Below, in pieces: positions 10,261 through 21,015 of a stretch of DNA of 64,000 nt. Where the stretch lies: contig NC_064227.1 in NCBI RefSeq assembly GCF_023101765.2, forward strand, positions 6,271,592 through 6,335,591, in the 5' to 3' direction. The notes under the pieces are model-generated. The model made no database searches. It was not told the DNA's origin and saw nothing but the letters and a program-made list of their open reading frames with translations. The stretch's first letter is position 1; each line of letters starts with the position of its first letter. The position numbers and the translations under genes were made by a program. The stretch comes from Spodoptera frugiperda (Eukaryota > Arthropoda > Insecta > Lepidoptera > Noctuidae).

Positions 10261-11040
10261 TACCTATATCTAGAAAAATACCGTAATAACAGCACAGTTA
10301 TTTTAAAAAGTCGTTTAAAATCGTCAGGAGACGCAGGTGCAGGATGAAATCCAGACCATTACTTTAGTCTGAAAACTAGCCATGATTAATAGTTAGGTCC
10401 AAAATGGCGGAAACCTAGGATAAGTGGCCACTAATACTTTGAATAATCTACGATAAATCTTGAAAACTGTTATAAGTTTCAATTTATTACGACCTACTTT
10501 TTGGTACCTAGTTCTTTGAGAAACTTTGATCTAGTAACTCTAAGAACTAAGTGTGTTTGTGAAGTTAATTCTTAATTTACTTGTCTGACAAAGAATCAAA
10601 ATATCATTAATAGTACGGAGTTTGCAATTATGCCCCAGTTTCAGACTACGAAAATAATATTTCGTCGTCATCGTCATTTAAGAAACCGACGCCTCATAAA
10701 TAAGGGTGCGGGTTCCAAACCCAGCACGTAACACGGAAAAAAATTCTTTGGTACCAATGCAATTTATTTTTTCCCATTTTTTTGTAAGTCCATGTCCACT
10801 AAAGAACGTTCTGTTGGTGTGAGAATACCTTTTACCAATTACCTCTTTGGAGAAGACCTTTGAGGAGGAGCAATACGCACTAATGACCGATTTTAAAGCA
10901 TAAAGCCTCATTATCCAAACAAAAAGACGACCCAAACTAGAGCCCTTACTTTAAAAATCTTCGTTCAACAAAACCCTACTTGTACTATCTTCAAGCCCAC
11001 TTAAAATTCACCTCGAGCCTTAACTAACAAGCAGGTTAAG
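10261..11040. other. unique sequence with weak tRNA-like trace
   Basis: Near 10690-10730 'cgcctcataaataagggtgc' and 'gggttccaaacccagcac' resemble the 3' half of a tRNA-derived SINE head. A trace of SINE-A-like 'acggagtttgcaattatgcc' lies at 10616. Both are too decayed to call. The 85-codon minus ORF spans this. Confidence 0.3.
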
Positions 11041-11045
11041 ATCAA

Positions 11046-11213
11046 AGAACCGGTATTTATATACTCCACTGTACAAACAGCAAGTCAACCTACACACATC
11101 AGTCAAACTCCTTTATTTAATTCTCAACTCTATCATTTTATAATAAAGTCGAAATTTCATTGAAAAAGATTGACAAATTAGAGTAGTTTGACTTGCTGTA
11201 CCGGTCTTCATTA
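11046..11213. repeat. imperfect inverted repeat, possible MITE
   Basis: The left part 'gaaccggtat...acaaacagcaagtcaacctac' pairs with the right part 'agtagtttgacttgctgtaccggtctt', with an insertion in the left arm. No target duplication is obvious. Confidence 0.4.
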
Positions 11214-11647
11214 ACCAATCCGTTATCGTGTTTACACAGGCGGGAAGATTTAAGGTTTAGCCGCAAAATCGCTTTATCATGCGACAAAAAAATCGCAGTC
11301 GTCGTCTTGAAGTATTGTAGACCAAACTACTGGGTGGCGTTGATATATATTGTTGGGGGATGCATAAATATTGCCTCTATTGAGTCTATTGATGTTTAGG
11401 TTACTTCGCGGTGTACTTTGTCATTCGTTATAGATAGTAAAATTGTTTGTCGATTATTTTTTTCAGAAAGTCAAATTAGGATTTTTTTAAATGTGAAAGT
11501 GCTGCCTTTTACTGATATTGTTTGATTAAGTACCTACTTATAATAATGTCAAAAGGTGTAAATCAAAATGACGTGGCGTCTATATCATTCCTAAAGGGTG
11601 TCCGAACGCAGAGTAATCTGACAAAAAGTAATACTTGTAGTACTTAT
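11214..11647. other. unique sequence
   Basis: No gene is recognised. It contains a small hairpin TGCGACAAAAAAATCGCA at 11280-11297 that is repeated exactly at 54476-54493. Confidence 0.45.
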
Positions 11648-11785
11648 ATTTCAAAGTCAAAGTCAAAGCATTTCAAAGCATTTATTGAAATTAATTCAAA
11701 ATTAGGCACTTTTCAAACGTCAAATTTAATTGTCCGTTAGTCTGTTTGTCAGTGAAGCTAGGTGCTTGTTCCAAAGTTTAGTGGT
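11648..11785 (+). repeat. TCAAAGTCAAAG repeat, copy 3
   Basis: The clearest copy: 'tttcaaagtcaaagtcaaag', 'aaaattaggcacttttcaaa', 'cgtcaaatttaattgtccg', 'agtctgtttgtcagtgaagc' and 'taggtgcttgttccaaagt'. Confidence 0.7.
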
Positions 11786-12256
11786 CATATTTATGGTGTT
11801 TCATCTCTGAGTTTTGACTTTCTTCAAACAGAAAAAGCAAGATACATATTTTTTAAATACTGAGATGAAATACGACATGTCATTTAATCCAAATTCCCTA
11901 GGAAGACCCATAGATACTACGACAATTACAATTGGGACCAGAAGGCCTGGCAGAAACCTACAAAATCAGACCTATTATCCTAATAATAGGCATTATACGA
12001 ACTATTGTGATCAATGACATCAGACTCTGCCAATCCCACGATTAACAATCAAATTGCTCGAATCAAAAGCATTAGTATGACAGGCAGTTTACTAGGAACT
12101 GAACTACTGAGAAAATTGTGTGATTCGAATTTTTAATCGGTTTTTTAAGAGTATCTTTGGCGTAGGTTTATGTTTAAGAGGTTGTGTGTTTTCTTGTCTT
12201 GTCTTTATGATTGCATAGATAGATAAGCTTTGTGATAGTTTTTTGCAAATGTGACT
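11786..12256. other. unique sequence
   Basis: No gene or repeat family is recognised. The small plus ORF at 11814-12017 has no motif. Confidence 0.45.
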
Positions 12257-12264
12257 GTTAGGTT

Positions 12265-12571
12265 GATTTTCCACCAGAGATGTGCTATGCTACGTTGCTG
12301 TGCATGCGTTTGGCTTCCACCAATTATATTCATTAGTACACATAGCTTAGCACTGCCCTGGTGGACTCAGCTAAGCTATGTTTTTTATATGGAAAGATGC
12401 GTGCTATGGATAGCTTCCCTACTATCGATACATCGCATTCTCCAGCTGCGCATCTTCTTCCTCACATAGCTACATAGCTTAGTATCGGTGGAAACGGTCA
12501 CATAGTTTTACAGTTTAGCTATTACATCTTCGTAGCAAAACGACATAGCACATTTCTGGTGGAAAAGCACC
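12265..12571. mobile_element. 307-bp MITE with candidate 8-bp TSD
   Basis: The terminal inverted repeats are TTTTCCACCAGAGATGTGCT (12267 on) and AGCACATTTCTGGTGGAAAA (to 12566). GTTAGGTT lies on each side (12257-12264 and 12572-12579), an 8-bp duplication as made by hAT-type transposases. 'cacatagct' motifs recur inside on both strands. It has no coding capacity. The extreme ends differ by a small indel, so the exact boundary is approximate. Confidence 0.75.
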
Positions 12572-12579
12572 GTTAGGTT

Positions 12580-12930
12580 TTCAAGAAATAAGTTTAAGGC
12601 TGGCCAAAAAACCAAACGTATAACCATTACCGAAACCAGTTCTATTCTCAAAACAGTAAGTAAACAAAACCACACAAGTATTATACTTTACAAACAAAGA
12701 CTGAACTAAACAGTCTTCATTACATCGCTTACACATCATTGACCAAAACTGGAGCAAAGTAGTAAAGCAGGAAGTTTACATTTTGAGCAATTAATCCGTC
12801 AGAATCGGTTATAGGTTAAATGTACTAGGGTTATTATGTAATAGCAGAGTATGGCAGCTATTTGGGATTGATAAATATGATAGGTATAGAATAGTTTTAA
12901 ATATTTTTCTAGCAATACAGTCTAGTTTGC
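12580..12930. other. unique sequence
   Basis: Nothing recognisable is seen. Confidence 0.45.
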
Positions 12931-12984
12931 TCTGGTGATGCAGATGTTCCATAGGATACGGATAGGATATCCGATATAGGATGC

Positions 12985-13125
12985 TTTCCATCAGGCGGGT
13001 TGTAACCGGGACTCCGGCTCGAAAAACAGGAGTAGGAACGGGATAGTTTTTAGTCAGTAAGAGTCTGACCCTCCCTCTCGCCTCGCCCAAGGCGGGAGAA
13101 ATCATTGGATGATGTACAAAAAAAT
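12985..13125 (+). mobile_element. R1-tail short copy
   Basis: Contains 'ggactccggctcgaaaaaca', 'ggagtaggaacgggatagt', 'gtcagtaagagtctgaccct' and 'aaggcgggagaaatcattgg'. Upstream 12935-12984 has a 'ggatacggataggatatccg' stretch that most copies lack. Confidence 0.8.
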
Positions 13126-13747
13126 GGTAACTGCTGTTTGCTAAATTGTAATACATATTATTATATAGACTAACAAAATAACTTGCAAAATATGTCTCTA
13201 CAGAATTTACTCCCACACAGCGCGTATAAAGGTCTGTACTAAAACCCTACGAACCCCTTCCAAGAATACAAGACAAGCGATTCCATACCCGATGACGTTA
13301 TCGGAACCCACACAAACAGCGGCAAGTAAACAACAATCCATAAATCTATCAACTTTATTCACGACACTACTTTTAAATCCACCCAAAATTGGGGCAAAGT
13401 AATAAAAGTGGGGTTTAAATTGTACAATTATTGTGTGGGATAGTGCTGGACGAAGCGGGACGTTCGGATAGTTTTCATTCGGATACAGACACAAAGCATT
13501 GGATCCACCTTAATATCCGATTGAAAGCAAACAATCCTTGCATTTCATTTCATTCAGGCCGATTCGATGCTGTTAGGGTTGTCGAAGGAGGTTTTTTTAG
13601 TTTGGTTGGTTAGTTGATTGTCTTTGTAGTTTAGATTGGTAAGGAAATTGTAGTGGAATTGTAGATTTTTTCACGTTAGGACGTTTTTAAGTATAGTTTG
13701 GTAAAAGGTTTGCAACGTCATTGAGTTTTCTCTGTTGTTCTGAGTGT
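13126..13747. other. unique sequence
   Basis: No gene is supported. Overlapping small ORFs on both strands at 13207-13613 have no motif. Confidence 0.4.
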
Positions 13748-13812
13748 CCATGGGTGGTTTTCTTTTATGATTGGGCGATCGTCTCCTCGTTTGCTTCCCA
13801 TTAAAAAGATAT
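13748..13812 (-). mobile_element. Rep-B fragment, diverged
   Basis: Retains 'tgtccatgggtgg' and 'cgtctcctcgtttgcttccc' in family order. The rest is lost. Confidence 0.5.
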
Positions 13813-16040
13813 GACATTTTTTTTTATTATGGCTGAATATTTTTTACTGTGTAATTTAGAAAGTTTGAAAGAGAATATCCAAAATAATTATCTTAATTTT
13901 GTTTCTCTGACGTAATACGAGTAAGTATACCAACACAATAAAACAAACAATCAACATAATATCACATGAGACCTTAGAAATTTTCCCACAAAATTTCTAG
14001 GTAAATTTCGTACGACAACGGAATGGAAAAAATCCAGGTTCATTTTGTCGAATACCATTCAAATTCTTTTTATACTGATTTCAGCTTGTATTCTTATAAT
14101 TTTGTCGAGAAGACGTCTGAGTATTTCAATTACATTTACGTTATTAAATTTACTTTTAGCACCGAAATTTATTTTATGGCAGTAATTTATTAAGACTACC
14201 CTCAAGATGAACTTTAAACATGGCTTATTATGTACTTTAGTAGTGTTTAATGATACTAATTAATGACTTGAGCAAACTAATCTTATACGTGTGGGATTTA
14301 GGAGAAGATGGGATTATTAAATCTCTAATTAAGTTTGTCTAACATATTTCTGAGAAAACGTCAAAAAAGTAAAGGATTTTTTTATTTTTTTTTCTTTCAT
14401 TGTGAAGTCTGACAGCCCTAAACTCGATACATAGCAACGAATGAACGAAACGAACGAATGACCGGCTTTATGCCAAGTATTTTTAAATTCCCGCGCATTC
14501 TGATACTTTGTCGATTTTCAGTGTATTCTGTAACGATTGCGAGCGATCAATTTAACATGATTTTTTAAGTTCGTTACTTAAAAAAAATCAAATAGTTGCT
14601 TACTGAGAATTTTATTTGGTAAAAAATATTTAGTCAAATAAATCTATTCACAAAAATAACATTTCATTTCATAAAAAGTGCTACAAAAATTATTTAGCTT
14701 TTACGACTTTTTAACATAACATAACATAACAAAAAATGAATTTATTCAGTGTGCACTGCAATAAACAACAAACACAACAATTCAATTAGTACCGGTAGCG
14801 TGACAACACCGAATTAAAACCTACATAATCACGTCCAATAAATTCACGTCCCGTTTCCGAAACCAGCTTAAAACTATTGTTTAAACACAAAAATACCGAC
14901 ATATGGGCAACGCAAACCGCGGGTTGAAAACCAAATGTTATTTGAAGTTGAACCCCAAACGAGGGGTGAAATGTAAAACCATTAATGATTCGGTGATTTT
15001 ATTGTTTTCGCGGATCTAGTCATCGTGGGTCTATCAATCAATGCTTGATGATTACAGCCACAAGTCGGTATCAATATGTATAGTCAGTAATAGAGATGTA
15101 AGGGTCTAAGTAGGGGTTGAATTTGGTCCTCAATTCCTCATACAAAATGTTCAGAGGTCGAGTGGGCTGTTGATTCTAATCGGGTGGGCGACCGTTTGTG
15201 TGCTATTCAATGGGTCCCATTGTTTGGCGGATACTTGAACGTCAATCAGGATTTTTATTAAGGTTTAAAAATAAATTCGTCGGACTCAATGGTAGCTGTT
15301 AAAGTTTTTGTTCTGTGGCCAATGTTGTTGGTAATTATTGTTGAGAGTTTGCTGTCAATCAGTGTATGATTTCATGTACAAAATATACTCTATTTATTCC
15401 GAAATAATAGACTCACATTCATACAGTTCATATGTCTTTATATACAAGCCTTGTGTGACATAGGACCAGCTTATTAAGACACACTTTTGGTCCTTCGATA
15501 CAAAAACGGACCACCAAACATTCTTGATTGCGTCTCACAAGTACATTTAATTAATATATTTTCTCATTTAAAATTATCCTTATAAATGAAAATAAAACAA
15601 ATATAATACAAGACAGTTTGTAAACTGTTTTGTAACAACCAACTTAGGAACGAGTATGTCACGTCAACGTGTTGGTAAAGAAGAAACAAACTTGATGTTA
15701 TTTGCTTAATCTTCTTCAAGATGTCACTTCTAGACAGATTTTAATTTGCTTAAGGAACTAATGTGACACACTTTCTTATGTAGCACTGTTTGTATTTACT
15801 TCAACCTTTGAAATTAAGGGAGGGACTTTAATACTTGAGATTTTAGGTTCAATAGACAACCATCGCTCTCGCGCACCTTCGTTGTAGACTTTATTATTTA
15901 TTATAAACAGTTCACTTTTGAACTGTTACTGGATGGTGGTGATATTGAAGCAGTGTTTTCTTTGGGAAGGAACAAAGAGCTGCAGTTTTCAGGTTCCTTT
16001 ACTTTGAAACCTACCTACAGTGTAACCCGCTTTATTGTTG
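13813..16040. other. long AT-rich unique block
   Basis: About 2.2 kb with no recognisable gene or repeat family. A short CATAA tandem lies at about 14715-14733. 'cgaggggtgaaatgtaa' (about 14959) reappears in similar form near 16427, so the two surroundings may share an old repeat. Confidence 0.45.
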
Positions 16041-16080
16041 GATTTCGAATGGTTAAGTATTTACTTAACCATTCGAAATC
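16041..16080. repeat. perfect 19-bp-arm palindrome
   Basis: GATTTCGAATGGTTAAGTA is followed by TT and its exact reverse complement, and then by a further partial arm 'gaatggttaagtaaataa' from 16081. It could be the tip of a foldback element or a cruciform-prone site. Confidence 0.8.
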
Positions 16081-16685
16081 GAATGGTTAAGTAAATAATT
16101 CGAAATTTGATTGTCTATTCGTGTCTCAGTTTGGTGGCTAACCTTCTTCTAGGTACATCATTGTCAATCGGTTTCTCTCCAGTAATGGTCGTAGGCCTCT
16201 CTAAAACACGCCGTGGAGTTCAATGTTCAGCTCTTCGCATCCACCCATTGCCAGCTACTTAGCGAATATCGTCACTCTCAGCTGGAGGGCAACACCCAAT
16301 TACAGTGAATTCATAAAATGGATTACAATTTATAAAGAGTGCACGAAAAAGCCCTATCCGCCCTTCCAGCCATGTTGCTGTTTAAAAACAAAAAGGGGGC
16401 GTTTTACAACCCTTTTTAATTCAAAACGAGAGGGGTGAGATGTAATTGTTTTGTTGCTACTGTTCTACTTACAGGGCGTGTGTATTTTGTAGTTTAAATG
16501 CTCGCAGTTGTATTTGCAATTACTTGAGCAGCGGGGGCAGTGTGTTTAATGAATGCTCGTTACATCACAGGTTTATTACTTTAAAGAAGATAATGTAGAA
16601 GTTCACATACTTATGGTACAACCAACATTTTGTTAGTTATTTGTGGCCCAGTTACTGCCTTAAACGTGCAGTCACATCTGTACTC
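16081..16685. other. unique sequence with a 71-codon ORF
   Basis: The plus ORF at 16223-16438 has ordinary codon content but no domain or neighbouring exon signal. Left uncalled. Confidence 0.35.
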
Positions 16686-16689
16686 GTAT

Positions 16690-17035
16690 AAAGCTGAAGA
16701 GTTAGTATGTTGGTTTGAACGCACTAATTTTCAGAACTACTAGTAGTCCGATTTGAATAATGATTTTTGTGTTTGATATTGCGTTTATTGAAAAAGGTTA
16801 TAGGCTATAAAACATCACACTATGACTAACAGGAGTCGAGCACATGAGTGAAAAATTATATACATACATACGAAAGTAACTAACGTATCTGTCTTTTCTT
16901 ACGCCTAAACTACTGTACCTATTTAAATAATTATTTTTGTGTTAGATAGTTCATCTATCGAGGAATCGGAAGGTTATAGGCTATAAAACATCACGCTACC
17001 ATCAACAGAAACCAAGAAGAACAGGTAAAACTGCG
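16690..17035 (+). repeat. GCTGAAGAG repeat, partly doubled
   Basis: Blocks 'gctgaagagttagtatgttg', 'ttgaacgcactaattttcag', 'ttattgaaaaaggttatagg' and 'ctataaaacatcac' occur once. A second partial run follows ('ttcatctatcgaggaatcgg', 'aaggttataggctataaaac', 'atcacgctaccatcaaca'). It is a dispersed moth repeat whose class I cannot assign. Related: 39290 (plus) and 41255 (minus). Confidence 0.6.
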
Positions 17036-17659
17036 AGGAAGTCCCTTGGAAGAAAATAAAGAGAAATGAAATTGCATACTATTAGAAAGGTCTATGATGC
17101 TCGCGTATTAGGGAAGAGAATCAACTGCCTATGAGGAGCAGCAGAGGTTACTGAGGATGTTGATGAAGACGATGATGTCATGAGTCCATCTCAGAGAAGA
17201 GTAGCATAACAATGTTCAAAGATTCATGGAACAATACCCTATAAAAATGATAACCATATCAAAATACCTAAACCTCAACTCACACAAGGGTCAATTACGG
17301 AATTTTCTCAAGAGTCTGTTGGAATTTCTGTTAAAACACTTATAGTGGGGGAAGGGGGGGTTGGAAGTCAAGATTCTCTGATTTTTCTTTGATGAAGGGT
17401 AGACTAATATTGGGATAGGGTTGAGTGGCTCACCGGTAAACGTTTGGGTTATTATATCTAAGATTTCTTGAGGAGATGTTTAAAGGAACGCCTTGATTGA
17501 GGTTTTTTTTTTCTCTCTGTAATGTTTTGGGTTTTTCCTAAAAGGTAGTTCCTTGAGGTAGCGACTAGGCTAAAGGCGTATCTCTTCTGATTACAGGGAA
17601 CTTATAATGTAAATTCGTTACGAATTTGTTTTGCTTTTATGAGATAACATACATATTGT
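17036..17659. other. unique sequence
   Basis: No gene is recognised. It has a G-rich run near 17346 ('gtgggggaaggggggg'). Confidence 0.4.
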
Positions 17660-17782
17660 TGCCTTCCAGCCAAAAGATGGTGAGTGACATTATTTTTACG
17701 ATAGGTATTGCATTGCAAAATATTGAAACAAAATTGCAAAAAATGTCACTTTCAAAAAGAGGGTTCTTTTGGCCGGAAGGCA
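17660..17782. mobile_element. 123-bp MITE
   Basis: Terminal inverted repeats TGCCTTCCAGCCAAAAGA (17660-17677) and TCTTTTGGCCGGAAGGCA (17765-17782) match at 17 of 18. The inner 'agtgacatt' and 'aatgtcact' also pair. No clear target duplication is visible. Confidence 0.7.
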
Positions 17783-18527
17783 TCGATATATTTTATTAAT
17801 TTTTAACATTTTTGATGTTTTTTATTTTATTTTTTTGTATCTAAATCTATCACGCTACAATCAGATTTCAAATCATGCGTTCTGATTCTATATTCTATTG
17901 AAATCTAATTCTGAATCTATGCATGCAGTGAAAAAACTATTAAAAATACAATGATCGTACAATTTTTGAAAAATACATCACAACTTACCTTTCAATCCTT
18001 TTTGAAAGACATGAAAATAAAAACAAAATGTTTATTTAAAAATATGTAAAATAATAAATATAAACATATTTTAAATTTATTTTTAAAATTAATTAGGCTA
18101 CACACTTTCGAAACCTTACTAAATTAATTTAAATTTAATTTGGGTTAGTGATAATTTTAAATTATTTGCATAGTTATATTTTTTTCTAAAAGAAAAACAG
18201 TTTATATGGCGTTATCTAGGTATAAAAACGAAAAATAAATTATGAAGAATAAATGCTTTTTTAAAACATGTTTTATTTTTATGCTTGCACTAAATTAGAA
18301 GTTTAATCTTTCGAGATTATGATTAAAAGTATGTTCAGAATTTTACATAATTTTAAGTTAAACAAAAACGCGATTATGGAATAATTTATAACGTAATATT
18401 TTACAAAGTTTCAGACAATACATAGTATATCATTTTTGAAATATAAAGCTCTACTTTTAAGTACTTTTCCTTACCTAATACACCGTCCACTTTACCTTAA
18501 CCCTACTTCGAACCTAAGGCTTAAACT
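17783..18527. other. AT-rich unique sequence
   Basis: Very AT-rich. No gene or repeat is recognised. Confidence 0.45.
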
Positions 18528-18644
18528 ACCGCACTTGGAGACATTTAATGATTACTTAAACTATTCCTTAGTAACGATTTTGTATCAAAAACAATTGCTA
18601 AGGACTGGGTTAAGTAATCATTAAATGACTCTGAGTACGGCGGT
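18528..18644. mobile_element. Rep-K foldback element
   Basis: The whole element folds on itself. 'catttaatgattacttaa' (from 18541) pairs with 'ttaagtaatcattaaatg' (to 18628), the inner 'ccttagtaacgatttt' pairs with 'aaaaacaattgctaagg', and the outer 'accgcac' pairs with 'tacggcggt'. Relative to 4365-4515 it is reversed. Confidence 0.7.
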
Positions 18645-18809
18645 AAGCTTGACAATTCAGCCTACAATTAAAATCCAAATAAACTTAAAACCAGAGAACG
18701 TCACTCAAATCCTTTAATGACGGTACAAAACTTAAATTCACTTAAATAAAATAAGTGGCGCATATTTCTTAAAGCATTCGCGGCGAATGGTCGGGACTAC
18801 CCCTTAACA

Positions 18810-19258
18810 CAGGGCTTCCCAATCTTTTCTTGGTCAAGGGCCACTTTTAAATTTATACTTGTTAAGTTAGATAGCAGTATTATTATTACTTTTTGCATGT
18901 GAGATACTAAGATTTTCTCCTGAGTCTTTATAGTATAAGCCAATAAACGAGCAAACGGATCACCTGATGGTAAGCAATCGCCGCCGCCTATGGACGCCCG
19001 AAACACCAAATGCGCGTTGCCGGCCTTTTGGGGGATTAGGAATTTAAGGGTGTTTGAGGGATTGGGAAGCAGGTTAATTGAGTAAGTCTTAGGGTTCGTT
19101 CTCATAATAATAGTGACTTTTAGATTATTGAAATCAGTTGCTTCTATCAATTGTCTCCTTTGGGATAAGTTTAATTCCAGCTTAAACCGTAGTATTTAAT
19201 GGACAGAGGTGTTGTCTTGTGTTTTTTTATATTAATGTCTTCTGGTTGAGAACCGCTG
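18810..19258. mobile_element. hAT-type non-autonomous element with nested Rep-B
   Basis: The left end CAGGGCTTCCCAATCTTTT and the right end (in reverse) CAGCGGTTCTCAACCAGA resemble each other and the CAG..GTTC..CAA ends of hAT transposons. An 8-bp duplication, CCTTAACA at 18802-18809 and TCTTAACA at 19259-19266, flanks them. A Rep-B copy lies inside (18936-19086), so that insertion is younger. There is no transposase. A second left end of the family is at 62633. Confidence 0.75.
18936..19086 (+). mobile_element. Rep-B copy nested in hAT-type element
   Basis: 'gtaagcaatcgccgccgcct', 'tgcgcgttgccggcctttt' and 'ggaatttaagggtgtttgag' in family order, 3' truncated after 'aggttaattg'. Confidence 0.8.
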
Positions 19259-19266
19259 TCTTAACA

Positions 19267-19736
19267 ATTTTCATCAACGTCTCCCCCCTCTGAAAACTCC
19301 TTAAGAGGAAATAGCTAAAGATAGTCCTCAGCTATTACCGGCCAAAGTTCAAATTTGCCCAAACTACCCTCTATCACGGGACATTTGGTTATTTAACCTG
19401 GATGCTTCGTTTGAACGGGATAGTAGAGTTACTAGCTCCATTGGTTGAAGGCTCAGTTTCTAATGAATGCAGTTGAACGTTGCTTCAAAAATACGTTTAT
19501 TAGGTGCTAAAAGATTTTAACCGTAAGTCTATTTGGGGATGGTTTTAAGAACGAGTCGTTTAGGGTTCACCCCGAATCGGATAAAAAATCGGTTGATCGA
19601 TTTGATTGCAACCCTATTTTTTTTAAATTCTAGATTATCAATATTAAAATCATTCAGAGAATCACTGTTTCACCACCTTCATATAAGTGCCTGACTTCTT
19701 ATGTGACGAGATAGTGCATACAAATTAAGTGCCTAA
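19267..19736. other. unique sequence
   Basis: No gene is recognised. Confidence 0.45.
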
Positions 19737-19805
19737 AAACAACCGCGTTCTACTCCTGCTTTTCGAGCCGGGACCCCGGTAAACCCGTTAGGCAGTCCGC
19801 AGCTC
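19737..19805 (-). mobile_element. R1-tail fragment
   Basis: 'ctcctgcttttcgagccggg', 'accccggtaaacccgttagg' and 'cagtccgcagctcc' on the minus strand. The poly(A)-proximal part is missing, unlike most copies. Confidence 0.75.
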
Positions 19806-20330
19806 CAGAACACTAAAGTATACCGTAGCATTACTCTATTGTAAACAAAGGCAAGTAGATATTTATCTAGGTAGCTTCTAATAACAGAGATTCAATACAT
19901 AATTATTGCTTAGTTTACGGTACAGGTTAATTTATCAGACACCTAGTTGAGACTGGTCGACCTTCAAACTCGCCACAAACATGTAGACCCAATTCTTCAG
20001 TGTTAAATGTTAAAATAATTAAGTAATTTTAAGTGTTACTTCACTTGTGTGTGGTGAAAGTGAGGATGCAATCGTTTAGTAAGAGATGCAAATTAGATAT
20101 TACTTTAATAGTTTAATTGGGTAGTTGACTTTTTAGGAACTAGTTTCTTGGTATTTGGATGAAGTTTTATCATCATTGGTGTCTTGGTGATAAATGTGAT
20201 CAAGCAATTTATGTTAATATTCATCATATAAAGTGTCCTTGGAAGGTGATGATTGTTTTATCCAATATGGTTTAAACCGGGACCGAAATTCAATTAGGAA
20301 CTTGATAGTCACACGATATTATCCTAGGTT
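19806..20330. other. AT-rich unique sequence
   Basis: Nothing recognisable is seen. Confidence 0.45.
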
Positions 20331-20446
20331 TTTAAGAGGGCCATGCTCCGCCACGAATGGACCAGTGATACCACGGCTTCACAGAAAACCAACGTGAAAC
20401 AACGCTTGCGTTCTGTGAGTGATGTTACCGGAGGCCCAATTGCCCC
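20331..20446 (-). mobile_element. Rep-B partial copy
   Basis: 'tttaagagggccatgctcc', 'gtgataccacggcttcacag' and 'ttaccggaggcccaattg': the 3' half of the family on the minus strand. The 90-codon ORF here starts inside the repeat and is spurious. Confidence 0.8.
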
Positions 20447-20799
20447 ATATATCTCAGTACAAAAATTGCAAAACATCAGTTGTTATTCTACCAAAACCTA
20501 CATAACAGCTAATCCCATTTTAAATAACAATACTGAGCCTTGTATAATGTATAATACTCATCCAACGACTAACATGGATGCGAGCGCCTGCTATAATGCC
20601 TCGACCTTCAGTTGAGCTAAAAAGGAGTGGCGCTTACATTATCTAGTCACGGCTGTAATTACATTCTTGATGATTAACTCAGGAATCTAAATAAATAAGT
20701 ACTGTGGAAAACATCACGTCTAGATTTCCTTAAGGGGTTAGGTAGAGGTCTTATGTATCGATTAGTCACACGATGCCCTTTTGAATTACCGAAGACAGT
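20447..20799. other. spacer between inverted Rep-B copies
   Basis: Unique sequence with no gene. Confidence 0.4.
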
Positions 20800-21015
20800 G
20801 GTGCACATCCGAAACACCAGAGGCGTTAGAGGAGCGTTGTCGGCCTGTTGAGGGTTGTTGGGGAATTGAGGATTGGGACAGGGGGCCTCTGGTAACCTTA
20901 CTCACACAACGAAATCCAACGCAAGCATTGTTTCACGTTTGTTTTCTGTGAGGCCGTGGTATTAATCCGATTGAGCCCGCCAATTTTTGCCGAAGCTTGG
21001 TTCTCCCACAGTTAT
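20800..21015 (+). mobile_element. Rep-B partial copy
   Basis: 'aaacaccagaggcgttagag', 'aacgcaagcattgtttcacg', 'ctgtgaggccgtggtatta' and 'ttctcccacagttata'. 5' truncated, and opposite in orientation to 20331-20446. Confidence 0.8.
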
